Assembly (NCBI GenBank): GCA_016719165.1
Contig: JADKAJ010000003.1
Coordinates: forward strand, 310,001 to 374,000
Direction of reading: 5' to 3'
Source of the DNA: Chitinophagaceae bacterium
GTDB taxonomy: Bacteria; Bacteroidota; Bacteroidia; Chitinophagales; Chitinophagaceae
DNA: 64,000 bases
Made by a program: the position numbers and the translations under genes. Positions 1 through 9,945 of the stretch are shown here, in pieces. Each line of letters begins with the position of its first letter. The stretch's first letter is position 1. The notes below the pieces were generated by a model, which searched no databases, had not been told where the DNA came from, and saw only the letters and a list, made by a program, of their open reading frames with translations.

Positions 1-644
1 TGGAAGCTGTAGTAACTGAAGGAACTGCCAGAAGAGTTTTTGCAGGAGTACCATTTCCCATTGCCGGGAAAACAGGAACAGCACAAGTTTCAGACGGCGC
101 AATAAAATACGGGCATGGTGTTTACCAGGCCTCATTCGTTGGTTATTTTCCTGCCGATAAACCACAGTATAGCTGTATCGTAGTGGTTCGTACAAAACCT
201 CATGCAGCTTCCCATTATGGAGGCACCGTTGCAGCTCCGGTTTTTCGGGAAATAGCTACAAAGTTATATGCTATGTATGTTGACAGGAAAGATCCTTCAT
301 TGTTTACAACTGTAAAAGATAGTGCTGCTTATTTCTATGCCGGATATTCAACTGATATCAAGAAAGTTTATAAAGCATTAAATGTCCGCTTTACAGATTC
401 TGTAGCACAAAACAATTGGAGTAATGTTTATGCGAGTAATTATCAGCCGGTTTTAAAAGCAAATTCTGTCCGTAAACAGGTAATGCCAAATGTAAGAGGA
501 ATGGGTTTGAAGGACGCTCTATACCTGCTGGAAAACATGGGAGTGAAAGTGACAATAAAAGGAAAAGGGAAAATCGCAACACAGTCAATAGCGCCGGGAA
601 CCTCATTGGTAAATGGTGTTACTGTAGTACTTGAGTTAAGTTGA
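1..644 (+). CDS. ftsI: Penicillin-binding protein FtsI, C-terminal part (5' end outside window)
   Basis: This is the end of a septal peptidoglycan transpeptidase, which cross-links stem peptides during division from the periplasmic face of the inner membrane. The reading frame is open from the left edge (codons begin at position 3). The third active-site motif KTGT lies at 69-80, followed by AQVSDG, as in class B PBPs. A single PASTA domain forms the last 57 or so residues (about 473-641), with the typical PNVRGMGLKDAL start. The catalytic SxxK serine and SxN motif lie outside the window. The gene is followed 28 bases later by murE, the usual dcw order, which argues for FtsI rather than an elongation PBP. 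Identity is secure; only the C-terminal third can be seen. Confidence 0.93.
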   Translation, partial: EAVVTEGTARRVFAGVPFPIAGKTGTAQVSDGAIKYGHGVYQASFVGYFPADKPQYSCIVVVRTKPHAASHYGGTVAAPVFREIATKLYAMYVDRKDPSLFTTVKDSAAYFYAGYSTDIKKVYKALNVRFTDSVAQNNWSNVYASNYQPVLKANSVRKQVMPNVRGMGLKDALYLLENMGVKVTIKGKGKIATQSIAPGTSLVNGVTVVLELS

Positions 645-672
645 TAGAAAGTAAAAAAGTTAAAGATCGTTC

Positions 673-2136
673 GTGTTATTACAAGATGTACTATATAAAG
701 TGTCAATCAGGTCAGTATCGGGTAGTACATCAGTTGAAGTAAATGATATACAGATTGATTCAAGACGGGTGAAACAGGGAACAACTTTTATCGCGGTAAA
801 GGGTTCAGCATCAGATGGTCATCAGTTCATTGATAGCGCAATTGAGAATGGCGCAGTAGCAATAGTTTATGAGCAAATACCTGCTTCAATAAAAGCTGGT
901 ATTGTGTATGTGGAGGTGCAGAACAGTGCGGTAGCGGCTGCCTTAATGGCAAATAATTTTTATGAGCGGCCATCAGAGAAAGTGAAACTGGTGGGGGTGA
1001 CAGGAACAAACGGGAAGACAACAATTGCGACTTTATTATATAAGCTCTTTACAAGATTGGGATATACATGTGGATTGTTAAGCACTGTGGAGAATCAGAT
1101 TGGTGACAAAGTGGTGCCTGCAACGCATACGACTCCGGATGCCATCAGCCTCAACGCATTGCTAAAGCAAATGGCAGATGAAGGTTGTAGTCATGTATTC
1201 ATGGAAACAAGTTCACATGCTTTGCATCAACACCGGGTAACAGGTTTACAGTATGCAGGCGGCATTTTCAGCAATATCACACATGATCACCTTGACTATC
1301 ATAAAACATTTGATGAGTATATCCGGGTGAAAAAGTCTTTTTTCGATTCGTTGCCTTCATCTGGATTTGCGATCAGTAATGCGGATGATAAAAGAGGAAC
1401 GGTAATGCTGCAGAATACCAATGCGAAAAAGTATTACTACAGTTTGAAAACAGTAGCTGATTTCAAAGGAAAGATTTTGGATAATAGCCTGAGTGGTTTG
1501 ATGATGATCGTAAACGAGGTGGAGGTGCATTTCAGGCTGATCGGGGAGTTCAATGCTTACAACCTGCTGGCAGTATATGGTGCAGCCATTTGTTTAGGAG
1601 AAGATAAACAGGAAGTGTTGACGGCATTGAGTGAGCTGACAGGTGCTGAAGGAAGGTTTGATTACCAGGTATCAGCAACGGAAAAAGTAATTGCGATAGT
1701 CGATTATGCTCACACTCCTGATGCTTTGCTGAATGTGCTGGCAACCATAAAGAAACTTAAAAAAGGTTTTGAGCAGGTGATTACAGTTGTTGGTTGTGGT
1801 GGAGACAGGGACAGGACAAAAAGACCGGTGATGGCGACTGTGGCCTGCGAGCATAGCGATAAAGTGATTTTCACCAGTGATAATCCAAGAGGCGAAGACC
1901 CGGCACAGATAATAAAAGACATGGAGGAAGGATTAGCAGTAGCCTATAAAAGAAAATATATCTCGATAGTGGATAGAAAAGAGGCAATAAAAACAGCAAT
2001 CAGTTTGGCAAAAGCGGAAGATATAGTGTTGATAGCAGGTAAGGGGCATGAGAAATACCAGGAGATTAAGGGAGTGAGGAATCACTTTGACGATAAAGAA
2101 GTAGTAAGAGAACTTTTTGAATTATTAGGCAAGTAA
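673..2136 (+). CDS. murE: UDP-MurNAc-tripeptide synthetase MurE (meso-diaminopimelate ligase)
   Basis: This cytoplasmic Mur ligase adds the third amino acid to UDP-MurNAc-L-Ala-D-Glu using ATP. At 487 residues it has the normal family length and three domains: an N-terminal UDP-binding domain, a central ATPase with the P-loop GVTGTNGKTT near residue 113, and a C-terminal domain. The C-terminal motif DNPR (in TSDNPRGEDP) is the known signature for meso-diaminopimelate rather than lysine, so the wall is probably of the DAP type. The start is a GTG at 673, giving MLLQDVLYKV, which fits the family's N terminus; no better ATG is in frame nearby. It lies between ftsI and mraY and is probably cotranscribed with them. 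Confidence 0.96.
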   Translation: MLLQDVLYKVSIRSVSGSTSVEVNDIQIDSRRVKQGTTFIAVKGSASDGHQFIDSAIENGAVAIVYEQIPASIKAGIVYVEVQNSAVAAALMANNFYERPSEKVKLVGVTGTNGKTTIATLLYKLFTRLGYTCGLLSTVENQIGDKVVPATHTTPDAISLNALLKQMADEGCSHVFMETSSHALHQHRVTGLQYAGGIFSNITHDHLDYHKTFDEYIRVKKSFFDSLPSSGFAISNADDKRGTVMLQNTNAKKYYYSLKTVADFKGKILDNSLSGLMMIVNEVEVHFRLIGEFNAYNLLAVYGAAICLGEDKQEVLTALSELTGAEGRFDYQVSATEKVIAIVDYAHTPDALLNVLATIKKLKKGFEQVITVVGCGGDRDRTKRPVMATVACEHSDKVIFTSDNPRGEDPAQIIKDMEEGLAVAYKRKYISIVDRKEAIKTAISLAKAEDIVLIAGKGHEKYQEIKGVRNHFDDKEVVRELFELLGK

Positions 2137-2149
2137 ATCAATAACCAGC

Positions 2150-3430
2150 ATGCTGTATCATTTATTTGATTGGCTGAAAGAAGAAGGAATAAGGTTTCCC
2201 GGAAGTGAACTTTTCAGGTTCATCACTTTCAGGGTACTGGCTGCGGTATTGTTGTCGCTTTTTATAACGCTGGTGTATGGGAAAAAGCTGATAAAATTTT
2301 TACAGAAAAAACAAATCAGTGAAAGTATCCGGGAGGAAGGATTAGCAGGTGAGGAGAGTAAAAGAGGTACTCCGACAATGGGAGGTATCATTATTATCCT
2401 GGCAATAATTATCCCCACATTATTACTGGCTGATTTGACGAATGTATATGTGCAGGTATTGCTGATAAGTACTGTATGGTTGGGAATCATAGGTTTTATT
2501 GATGATTATTTAAAACTGAGAGGCAAGCGGCTGGCACAACAAAAAGGTGAAACCTATAAGAAGTCTGGTAAAGATGGTTTGGCTGGCTGGTTTAAAATTC
2601 TGGGACAGGTGGGTCTGGGTATTTTGGTTGGAGCTACGCTCTATTTCAATAGCGAGGTTAAAATTTGGAGAGAGTATGTAGGTAAAGTACCTCCTGCTGA
2701 TACGACTAATGTTATTGCAAAGAATGTAAATGGCAGCATAAAATATTTTGTTCCAACAAAATCGGTTATAACAACGATCCCATTTGTTAAAAACCATGAA
2801 TTCAATTATGAAAAATTATTGCCGGCTTCGTGGAGGGATTATACATGGGTTCTTTACATATTGATAGTGATATTCATCATTACGGCGGTGTCAAATGGTG
2901 CAAACCTGACCGATGGATTAGATGGACTGGCCACCGGAACATCAGCGTTGATTGGTACACTACTGGGCATTTTTGCTTATGCGAGCGGTAACCTGGTTTT
3001 CGCAGATTACCTGAACATAATGTACATACCCAACTTAGGAGAGCTGTCCATTTTTATTGCGGCAATGATTGGAGGTTGCGTTGGTTTTTTGTGGTACAAT
3101 TCTTACCCGGCCCAGATGTTTATGGGGGATACGGGAAGCCTAACGCTGGGTGGAATTATTGCTTCACTGGCGATTATTGTTCATAAAGAATTGCTGATAC
3201 CCATTTTCTGCGGAGTGTTTTTAGTAGAGGCACTAAGTGTGATGTTACAAGTAGGATATTTTAAATATACGAAGAGAAAATTTGGAGAAGGAAGAAGGAT
3301 TTTTTTGAAAGCGCCACTGCATCATCATTACCAGGTGAAAAAATATCATGAGGTAAAGATTGTAACGAGATTTTGGATTGTTACAGTATTGCTGGTTGTG
3401 TTGAGTATCGTGACGCTGAAGTTAAGATAG
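2150..3430 (+). CDS. mraY: Phospho-MurNAc-pentapeptide transferase MraY
   Basis: MraY transfers phospho-MurNAc-pentapeptide to undecaprenyl phosphate, making lipid I at the inner membrane. The 426-residue protein has about ten hydrophobic segments. Family motifs visible are FIDDYLK (Mg-binding aspartates), NLTDGLDGLATG, and the late HHHY motif in a cytoplasmic loop. It is longer than the E. coli enzyme (360). The extra length is an insert of roughly 60 residues after the DDY motif, between residues about 170 and 240, which is common in Bacteroidota MraY proteins. It starts with an ATG 13 bases after murE. A 170-base spacer without recognisable signals separates it from murD. Confidence 0.97.
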   Translation: MLYHLFDWLKEEGIRFPGSELFRFITFRVLAAVLLSLFITLVYGKKLIKFLQKKQISESIREEGLAGEESKRGTPTMGGIIIILAIIIPTLLLADLTNVYVQVLLISTVWLGIIGFIDDYLKLRGKRLAQQKGETYKKSGKDGLAGWFKILGQVGLGILVGATLYFNSEVKIWREYVGKVPPADTTNVIAKNVNGSIKYFVPTKSVITTIPFVKNHEFNYEKLLPASWRDYTWVLYILIVIFIITAVSNGANLTDGLDGLATGTSALIGTLLGIFAYASGNLVFADYLNIMYIPNLGELSIFIAAMIGGCVGFLWYNSYPAQMFMGDTGSLTLGGIIASLAIIVHKELLIPIFCGVFLVEALSVMLQVGYFKYTKRKFGEGRRIFLKAPLHHHYQVKKYHEVKIVTRFWIVTVLLVVLSIVTLKLR

Positions 3431-3600
3431 AATACAAACTGGGTTTGTTGATTGGTTCAACTGATTCAGTCAGGATATTACCGAAAAACCCATGATCCAA
3501 TCCTTAAGAAGACTAACGTTCTGATCCAATCGAATTGTGGTGCAGTTGTATTAAAAAACCAATACTTATGAAGAATCGTGTTCCGTACACAAATCAGAAC

Positions 3601-4941
3601 ATGAGCAAAAGGTTTGTCATACTGGGTGGAGGAGAAAGTGGTGTGGGTGCCGCACTACTGGCGAAGAAAAACGGGTATGAAGTATTCCTTTCAGACGGAA
3701 GTTCTTTGAAGGATGATTATCGTAGCGAATTAAAGAGTGCAGGAATTGAATTTGAAGAAGGCCGGCACACTGATGACAGGATTCTGAATGCAGGAGAGGT
3801 AATGAAAAGCCCGGGGATTCCGGAAAAGGCGGAGATCGTAAAGAAAATCAGGGCAAAAGGAATTACCATCATCAGTGAAATAGAACTGGCTTACCGGTTT
3901 AAAGGAGATAGCAAGATCATTGCAATTACCGGGAGCAATGGTAAGACTACCACAACGGCATTGACTTACCATATTTGCAAAACTGCTGGTCTTGATTGCG
4001 CATTGGTGGGAAATATCGGTGATTCTTTTGCCAAGCAGGTAGCCGAAGATCCCAAACCCTTATACGTAGTAGAGGTGAGCAGTTTTCAACTGGATGGTAT
4101 CGAAAGTTTCAGACCAGATGTAGCTATACTAACCAATATTACAGAAGACCATCTTGATCGCTACGATTACAACTTCGGGAATTATATACGCAGCAAATTC
4201 CGGATCACTATGAACCAGCAGCATAATGATTATTTCATTTACTGCGCCGATGATGAAGTAACTATGAAATATCTAAACCAGTTCAATATTCAATCAAACC
4301 AACTGCCAATAAGTATGAAAAGGGAACTACCAAACGGAGCATTTATTAAAGACGGGGATATGTATGTAAGAACAGGACAGGAATTTACCACTATGAGTGT
4401 ATTTGATTTTGCATTAAAAGGAAAGCATAATCAGTATAACACGATGGCAGCTTGTGTAGCAGCAACTACACTGGATATACGGAAAGACAAGATCCGTGAA
4501 GCAGTGCAGAATTTTCAAAACCTAGAACACCGGATGGAGCATGTAGCAACGGTTCGTGGGGTTGAGTTTATAAATGACAGTAAAGCCACCAATGTAAACT
4601 CTACCTGGTATGCATTAGAGAGTATGACAAAGCCAACCGTATTAATCCTGGGAGGGGTGGATAAAGGGAATGATTATGCGCTGATTGAAGACCTGGTGAA
4701 AGAGAAAGTTAAAGCAATTATTTGCCTCGGGGCAGATAACCGGAAAATTCATGAAGCGTTTTCTACTATCGTAAATCCTATTGTGAATACCGGCAATGCA
4801 TTGGAAGCTGTACATGCTGCCTTTCATTTTGCTGCAAAAGGTGACGTTGTGTTATTAAGCCCTGCCTGTGCCAGTTTTGATTTGTTCAAAAATTATGAAG
4901 ACAGGGGAAACCAGTTTAAGCAAGCAGTAAGAGAGTTATAA
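3601..4941 (+). CDS. murD: UDP-MurNAc-L-alanine:D-glutamate ligase MurD
   Basis: MurD adds D-glutamate to UDP-MurNAc-L-Ala in the cytoplasm. The ATP-binding motif ITGSNGKTTTTAL and the Mur ligase signature near EHRME, followed by FINDSKATN, are plain. I place the start at the ATG at 3601 (MSKRFVILGGGESG), because homologous proteins begin a few residues before the glycine-rich Rossmann segment; this gives 446 residues. In-frame starts further upstream exist (ATG at 3568, TTG at 3535) and would add 11 or 22 residues with no family counterpart. The 170-base gap before it is the only loose joint in the murE-murC run. The next gene, ftsW, begins five bases after the stop, so they are likely cotranscribed. 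Confidence 0.95.
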   Translation: MSKRFVILGGGESGVGAALLAKKNGYEVFLSDGSSLKDDYRSELKSAGIEFEEGRHTDDRILNAGEVMKSPGIPEKAEIVKKIRAKGITIISEIELAYRFKGDSKIIAITGSNGKTTTTALTYHICKTAGLDCALVGNIGDSFAKQVAEDPKPLYVVEVSSFQLDGIESFRPDVAILTNITEDHLDRYDYNFGNYIRSKFRITMNQQHNDYFIYCADDEVTMKYLNQFNIQSNQLPISMKRELPNGAFIKDGDMYVRTGQEFTTMSVFDFALKGKHNQYNTMAACVAATTLDIRKDKIREAVQNFQNLEHRMEHVATVRGVEFINDSKATNVNSTWYALESMTKPTVLILGGVDKGNDYALIEDLVKEKVKAIICLGADNRKIHEAFSTIVNPIVNTGNALEAVHAAFHFAAKGDVVLLSPACASFDLFKNYEDRGNQFKQAVREL

Positions 4942-4946
4942 AAATA

Positions 4947-6212
4947 ATGGAAGCAACAAGAGATATACGGTTTAATGAATTGAAAAATACTTTCAACACC
5001 AATAACTTACTGAGTAAGACAAAAGGCGATAAAGTTATCTGGGCATTGGTAGTATTACTAACATTGGTTTCATTGCTGGCGGTGTACAGTGCTACCGGTT
5101 CATTGGCGTATAAGAATTATAAAGGCAATACAGAGATATACCTGTTCAAGCAGGTAGCTTTTATCCTGGCAGGTATCATGGTCATTTATTTTGCCCATCT
5201 TGTTAATTATACTTTTTATTCAAGAGCAGCCAAAATAATATTCCTCCTTTCTCTTCCACTTTTATTCTATACGTTATTTTTTGGTGTAAAAATGAATGAG
5301 GGCAGCCGCTGGATACGTCTCCCGATTATAAATATGACAATGCAGACATCAGACCTTGCAAAATTGGCATTGTTCATGTACCTGGCCCGTTTGCTTAGTA
5401 AAAAACAGGATGTTATTAAGGATTTAAAGAAAGGCTTTTTACCTGTTATCTGGCCTGTGGCCCTGACCTGTGCCCTGATTGCTCCGGCTAATCTTTCTAC
5501 AGCATTATTGCTTGGAGCAAGTTGTTTGATGTTGCTATTTATAGGAAGGGTGAATACGAAGCATATTTTGATGACAATTGGTATTGCACTAATACCAATT
5601 GCATTCCTGGTTGCTGCTGCTGTTATACGGCATAAATCAGATAAAGAGGAAATGGTAGTTGCTAAAAAGTCTTCTTCAGCACTTACAGCCAGGGTTGATA
5701 CCTGGATTGGCCGTGTCGAAAGTTTCATTTATGGAAATAAGGATGATGTTGATAATGGAGCCTACCAGGTAAACCAGGCAAAGATTGCAATTGCCAAAGG
5801 TGGCGTATTTGGTTTGGGGCCGGGTAATAGTACAACCCGTGATTTTTTACCACAGGCATACAACGATTTTATTTATGCTATCATTATTGAAGAGTATGGT
5901 TTGCTGGGCGGGGCTTTTATCATGTTTATTTACCTGGTATTCTTATACAGGTGCATCAGGATTTTTAAGCGATGCCCATTTGCCTTCGGTGCATTTCTGG
6001 CTTTGGGGTTGAGTTTCACATTGGCTATTCAGGCAGTAGCCAATATGGCCGTGACGGTGAATTTGTTTCCTGTAACCGGTGTAACCCTTCCATTGGTGAG
6101 CATGGGTGGTACCAGTTTCATATTTACCTGCCTGGCTATTGGAATCATTTTAAGTGTGGCGAGAAATGTAGAGCAACTGGAAGGAAAAGCAGCAGCTGAT
6201 TTTGCAAAATAG
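4947..6212 (+). CDS. ftsW: Septal peptidoglycan glycosyltransferase FtsW (SEDS family)
   Basis: FtsW is the SEDS-family polymerase that works with FtsI to make septal glycan strands from lipid II. The 421-residue protein has about ten membrane segments after a roughly 30-residue cytoplasmic N terminus. SEDS landmarks include KKGFLPVIWP, the GLGPGNS segment followed by PQAYNDFIYAII, and the late segment ending TLPLVSMGGTS. RodA has the same fold and motifs; the position between murD and murG decides for FtsW. Its stop is 10 bases before the murG start. Confidence 0.95.
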   Translation: MEATRDIRFNELKNTFNTNNLLSKTKGDKVIWALVVLLTLVSLLAVYSATGSLAYKNYKGNTEIYLFKQVAFILAGIMVIYFAHLVNYTFYSRAAKIIFLLSLPLLFYTLFFGVKMNEGSRWIRLPIINMTMQTSDLAKLALFMYLARLLSKKQDVIKDLKKGFLPVIWPVALTCALIAPANLSTALLLGASCLMLLFIGRVNTKHILMTIGIALIPIAFLVAAAVIRHKSDKEEMVVAKKSSSALTARVDTWIGRVESFIYGNKDDVDNGAYQVNQAKIAIAKGGVFGLGPGNSTTRDFLPQAYNDFIYAIIIEEYGLLGGAFIMFIYLVFLYRCIRIFKRCPFAFGAFLALGLSFTLAIQAVANMAVTVNLFPVTGVTLPLVSMGGTSFIFTCLAIGIILSVARNVEQLEGKAAADFAK

Positions 6213-6222
6213 TATTGGTGAA

Positions 6223-7311
6223 ATGAGCAAAAGAGTAATTATAGCAGGTGGTGGTACAGGGGGACATATTTTTCCAGCAATAGCAATTGCCAATGCACTG
6301 AAGAAAATAGACGGAAGTATAGAAATATTATTTGTGGGGGCAAAAGGAAGAATGGAAATGGAGAAAGTGCCCCAGGCAGGATATAGAATTGAAGGATTGG
6401 ATATAGCTGGATTCAACAGAAGCTCTTTGATAAAAAATATCGGGTTACCCTATAAATTATTGAAAAGCTTTTTACAGGTCCGGACAATTTTTAAAAAGTT
6501 TAATCCGGATGCCGCAATAGGAGTAGGTGGATATTCCAGCTTTCCGGTGTTGCGGTTTGCACAGGCAAAAGGAGTAAAAACTTTTATTCATGAGTCCAAT
6601 TCATTTGCCGGTAAGTCCAATATCATGCTGGGTAAAAAGGCGACAGCAATTTTTACTGGTACGGAAGGAATGGAAAAATTCTTTCCTGCCAAGAAAGTAA
6701 AAGTAACCGGAAACCCGGTGAGAGTGGTTATTGCAAGTGCATCAGTAACCAGGAGTGAAGGAATTAAATTCTTTTCACTGGATGAAAAAAAGAAAACAGT
6801 ACTGGTTGTTGGTGGTAGCCTTGGGGCTAAATCCATCAACGAAGCAATAGATAAAGGACTGGATGAAATGTTGAAAGCCGGATTGCAGGTTATCTGGCAA
6901 ACAGGCAAACCTTATTCGGTAAAAGCAAAAGAGAGAGCCAATGGAAAACAGTCAGTGTGGGTCAATGAGTTTATAACGCAGATGGAATATGCGTATGCTG
7001 CTGCTGATATTGTAGTGGCCCGTTCGGGAGCTATGACCGTTGCTGAATTATGTGTCGCTAAAAAGCCCGTTTTGTTCGTACCCTATCCTTTTGCTGCAGA
7101 AGATCATCAAACGGTTAATGCGATGCAACTGGTAAACAAGAAAGCAGCATTGATGGTAAAAGACAGTGAAGCCCGGCAAAAACTGGTGTTTATGACAATT
7201 GAACTGTCACTGGATGAGAGTAAACAGGAGGAGTTGAAAAAAAATATTGCTGCACAAACCATTAATGATGCCGATAAAGTGATTGCAGCAGAAATATTGA
7301 AAGTGATTTAA
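6223..7311 (+). CDS. murG: UDP-GlcNAc:lipid I N-acetylglucosaminyltransferase MurG
   Basis: MurG is a peripheral inner-membrane GT28 glycosyltransferase that converts lipid I to lipid II. The N-terminal glycine-rich loop GGGTGGHIFPA is at residues 8-18, and the UDP-GlcNAc donor site appears as VVGGSLGAKSINEA and ARSGAMTVAELC. The start at ATG 6223 (MSKRVIIAGGG) gives 362 residues, the usual length. A TTG at 6202 is also in frame but lies inside the end of ftsW and has no support from the family. The gene is four bases from murC and clearly part of the dcw operon. Confidence 0.96.
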   Translation: MSKRVIIAGGGTGGHIFPAIAIANALKKIDGSIEILFVGAKGRMEMEKVPQAGYRIEGLDIAGFNRSSLIKNIGLPYKLLKSFLQVRTIFKKFNPDAAIGVGGYSSFPVLRFAQAKGVKTFIHESNSFAGKSNIMLGKKATAIFTGTEGMEKFFPAKKVKVTGNPVRVVIASASVTRSEGIKFFSLDEKKKTVLVVGGSLGAKSINEAIDKGLDEMLKAGLQVIWQTGKPYSVKAKERANGKQSVWVNEFITQMEYAYAAADIVVARSGAMTVAELCVAKKPVLFVPYPFAAEDHQTVNAMQLVNKKAALMVKDSEARQKLVFMTIELSLDESKQEELKKNIAAQTINDADKVIAAEILKVI

Positions 7312-7315
7312 TCAC

Positions 7316-8740
7316 ATGAACGTACAAGCCAATACTGTCCTTATGAATACCCCCTTTCGGGGGATTGAAAAGATGAATGAAGTGTATTTTATCGGCATCG
7401 GTGGGATCGGGATGAGTGCCATTGCACGGTTTTTTCATGCTGGTGGCGTGAAAGTAAGCGGATACGATAAAACACCAACCGTACTGACAAAAGAACTGGA
7501 AGTCAGCGGCATTAAGGTTCATTATGAAGAGAATGTAGAACTGGTTCCAAAAAATGTTGACCTGGTAGTTTACACACCGGCGATACCTGCAGAGCATAAG
7601 GAATTGGTTTATTATCAAACCAATGGATATAAAGTGGTGAAGAGAAGTGATGTATTACAGATTATAAGTCAAAGTTCTTTTAATATATGTATTGCAGGGA
7701 CACACGGAAAAACAACTATTACAACAATGGTAGCGCATTTGCTCCGTGACAGTGGTTTTGGTTGCAATGCTTTTCTGGGTGGAATTGCAGTGAATTATGG
7801 AACAAATTTCTGGAGCAGTGAAAGAAATGTTTGTGTGATTGAAGCAGATGAATATGACAGAAGCTTTTTGAAATTAAGTCCGGATGTGGCTATCATCACA
7901 GCGATGGATGCTGACCACCTGGATATTTACGGAACGGCAGAGGCGATGGAAGAGGCTTTTATTGATTTCAGTAAAAGAGTAAAGCTGGAGGGGTTACTGG
8001 TAAGGCAATTTGGTTTAAAGCGGGGGAAAGAGTTGAATGCAGACCGGCATTTAACATACAGCTTGCAAAATGAAAGTGCTGATGTGTATGCTGCTAATAT
8101 TAGGATGATGAATGGCAGTTATGAGTTTGATGTAATGATGAAAGATAATAAGCTGGAGAATGTGCGGCTGAATATGGGAGGGATGCATAATGTAGAAAAT
8201 GCCGTTGCAGCTATTACAGTAGCTAGTTCTTTGGGGATAGAAAATGATAAGATAAAAGCGGCGATCGAAAATTTCCGGGGTGTGAAGAGAAGATTTGAGT
8301 ATGTCATCAGGAATGAACGATTAGTATTTATTGATGATTATGCTCATCACCCGGAAGAATTAAGAGCATTGATAAACGGCGCCAAAACCTTGTTTAAACA
8401 AAAAAAATGTACAGTGATATTTCAGCCACACTTGTACTCAAGGACTAGAGACCTGGCTGAGGGATTTGCGCAGGTACTTGATTTGGCTGATGAAGTGATT
8501 CTCTTGCCGGTCTATCCAGCCCGGGAGTTACCGATAGAAGGGGTTAGCAGTGAAATGGTGCTGGAAAAAATGAAGAATGAACATAAAAGAGTGCTGAAAA
8601 AAGAAGAGTTGACAAGTTGGGTTCAGCAGGATTATGTAAGGACCTTAAATAAGGAGTTTGGTGAAGTATTGATAACAGCAGGGGCAGGAGATATTGATAT
8701 GCTGGTGGAACCGATGAAAAATGAATTAAAAGATTTATAA
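7316..8740 (+). CDS. murC: UDP-MurNAc:L-alanine ligase MurC
   Basis: MurC catalyses the first amino acid addition to UDP-MurNAc. Motifs are the Rossmann-like YFIGIGGIGMSAIAR, the P-loop AGTHGKTTITTM and the C-terminal DDYAHHPEE. The first ATG at 7316 gives 474 residues. ATGs at 7343 and 7373 are also in frame, and the conserved part begins only at 7373 (MNEVYFIGIG), so the first 19 residues are uncertain. That leader contains a perfect short palindrome, ccccctttcggggg, which could be a small inserted element or a leader hairpin rather than coding sequence. The gene is followed three bases later by ftsQ. Confidence 0.95.
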   Translation: MNVQANTVLMNTPFRGIEKMNEVYFIGIGGIGMSAIARFFHAGGVKVSGYDKTPTVLTKELEVSGIKVHYEENVELVPKNVDLVVYTPAIPAEHKELVYYQTNGYKVVKRSDVLQIISQSSFNICIAGTHGKTTITTMVAHLLRDSGFGCNAFLGGIAVNYGTNFWSSERNVCVIEADEYDRSFLKLSPDVAIITAMDADHLDIYGTAEAMEEAFIDFSKRVKLEGLLVRQFGLKRGKELNADRHLTYSLQNESADVYAANIRMMNGSYEFDVMMKDNKLENVRLNMGGMHNVENAVAAITVASSLGIENDKIKAAIENFRGVKRRFEYVIRNERLVFIDDYAHHPEELRALINGAKTLFKQKKCTVIFQPHLYSRTRDLAEGFAQVLDLADEVILLPVYPARELPIEGVSSEMVLEKMKNEHKRVLKKEELTSWVQQDYVRTLNKEFGEVLITAGAGDIDMLVEPMKNELKDL

Positions 8741-8743
8741 AGA

Positions 8744-9895
8744 GTGAATGCAAAATCAACCATAAGGAAAATTTTATTTGTCACAGTCTGGCTGTGTATT
8801 GGCGGAGGTATGTTTACGCTGTTGCTGGCCGCTATCAGTAAGAGAAATAAAGGTCTTTGTAAAGATTACAGCATTGTAATCAAAGGGTCTCTGAACAATT
8901 ATTTTATTGATAAAAACGATGTCGAACAGCAATTAAAGAAAGCATCAAAAGGAAGTATTAAGGGACAACCTTTATCATCCTTGAACCTGCATGAACTGGA
9001 AAAAATGCTGGAAAATAATAAATGGATAAGTGATGCGGAACTTTATATTGATAACCAGGAGGTGCTGCATATCTCTGTCACAGAAAAAGATCCGGTTGCC
9101 AGGATATTTAATACAGAAGGATATTCATTCTACATTGACAAATCGGGTATGAGGATGCCGTTATCTGAGAAACTAAGTGCAAGGGTGCCTGTGTTTACAG
9201 GATTTCCGGCTAAGAAAATTATTACGGCAATTGATAGTATGTTACTGAAAAAATTAACAGTAATGGCTAATTATATCGTTAATGATTCCTTTTGGTTGGC
9301 ACAGGTGGCACAAATTGATATCACACCGGAACGGACTTTTGAAATGATACCGGTAGTAGGTAATCACATTGTGAAGATGGGTGAAGGGGAGAATATTGAA
9401 AGACAGTTCAACCGGCTGATGGTATTTTACAAGCAGGTGCTTAGTAAAACAGGATTTGATAAATACAAAGTAATAGATGTACGGTATGCAGGACAGGTCG
9501 TTGCGTCAAGATATGCCGGTAATTCCAAAGTAGACTCAATACAGTTGAAAAAGAATGTTGAAAAATTATTGCAGCAGTCAAGGGATGCAGAAAATGACAC
9601 AGTGGTGAAAGTGCTGCCTGTTGTACAAAAAACCCTGGTCGATGATGAAGCCATACTTACACCGATGGAAGAAGTGAAAACAACTGCTACTAACCCTGAG
9701 AAGCATAACAATCCCAACCTTGTGAAATCTTTTTCTGAAACTAAGGCTGTTGAAAAAATGATTTCCAAACCCATTGAGAAAAAAGTGGATAAACCAAAGT
9801 CGGTAAAAAACGATAAGCCCGGGCCAGCCGGGAAAAAGCCAAAAGCGGTCATGCCTCCGAAAGTGACAGAAGATCCCAATGGGGGGTATCAATAA
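8744..9895 (+). CDS. ftsQ: Cell division protein FtsQ/DivIB
   Basis: FtsQ is a bitopic inner-membrane protein linking early and late divisome proteins. A single membrane segment lies at about residues 9-28 (ILFVTVWLCIGG onward). It is followed by a periplasmic POTRA-like region (IVIKGSLNNYFIDKNDV) and the FtsQ beta domain. The start is a GTG at 8744; no in-frame ATG precedes the membrane segment. At 383 residues it is longer than many FtsQ proteins. The excess is a lysine- and proline-rich tail of about 110 residues with no visible fold. FtsQ sequences diverge widely, so the assignment leans on its place between murC and ftsA as well as topology. Confidence 0.9.
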   Translation: MNAKSTIRKILFVTVWLCIGGGMFTLLLAAISKRNKGLCKDYSIVIKGSLNNYFIDKNDVEQQLKKASKGSIKGQPLSSLNLHELEKMLENNKWISDAELYIDNQEVLHISVTEKDPVARIFNTEGYSFYIDKSGMRMPLSEKLSARVPVFTGFPAKKIITAIDSMLLKKLTVMANYIVNDSFWLAQVAQIDITPERTFEMIPVVGNHIVKMGEGENIERQFNRLMVFYKQVLSKTGFDKYKVIDVRYAGQVVASRYAGNSKVDSIQLKKNVEKLLQQSRDAENDTVVKVLPVVQKTLVDDEAILTPMEEVKTTATNPEKHNNPNLVKSFSETKAVEKMISKPIEKKVDKPKSVKNDKPGPAGKKPKAVMPPKVTEDPNGGYQ

Positions 9896-9945
9896 AACTA
9901 TATTAACGATTTCGATAAAAACAACAACAACTAAAAACAACATTT

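Noticed and set aside
5267..5728. Long antisense open frame inside ftsW
   Set aside because: Shadow of a strongly supported gene; no start context and unlikely composition.
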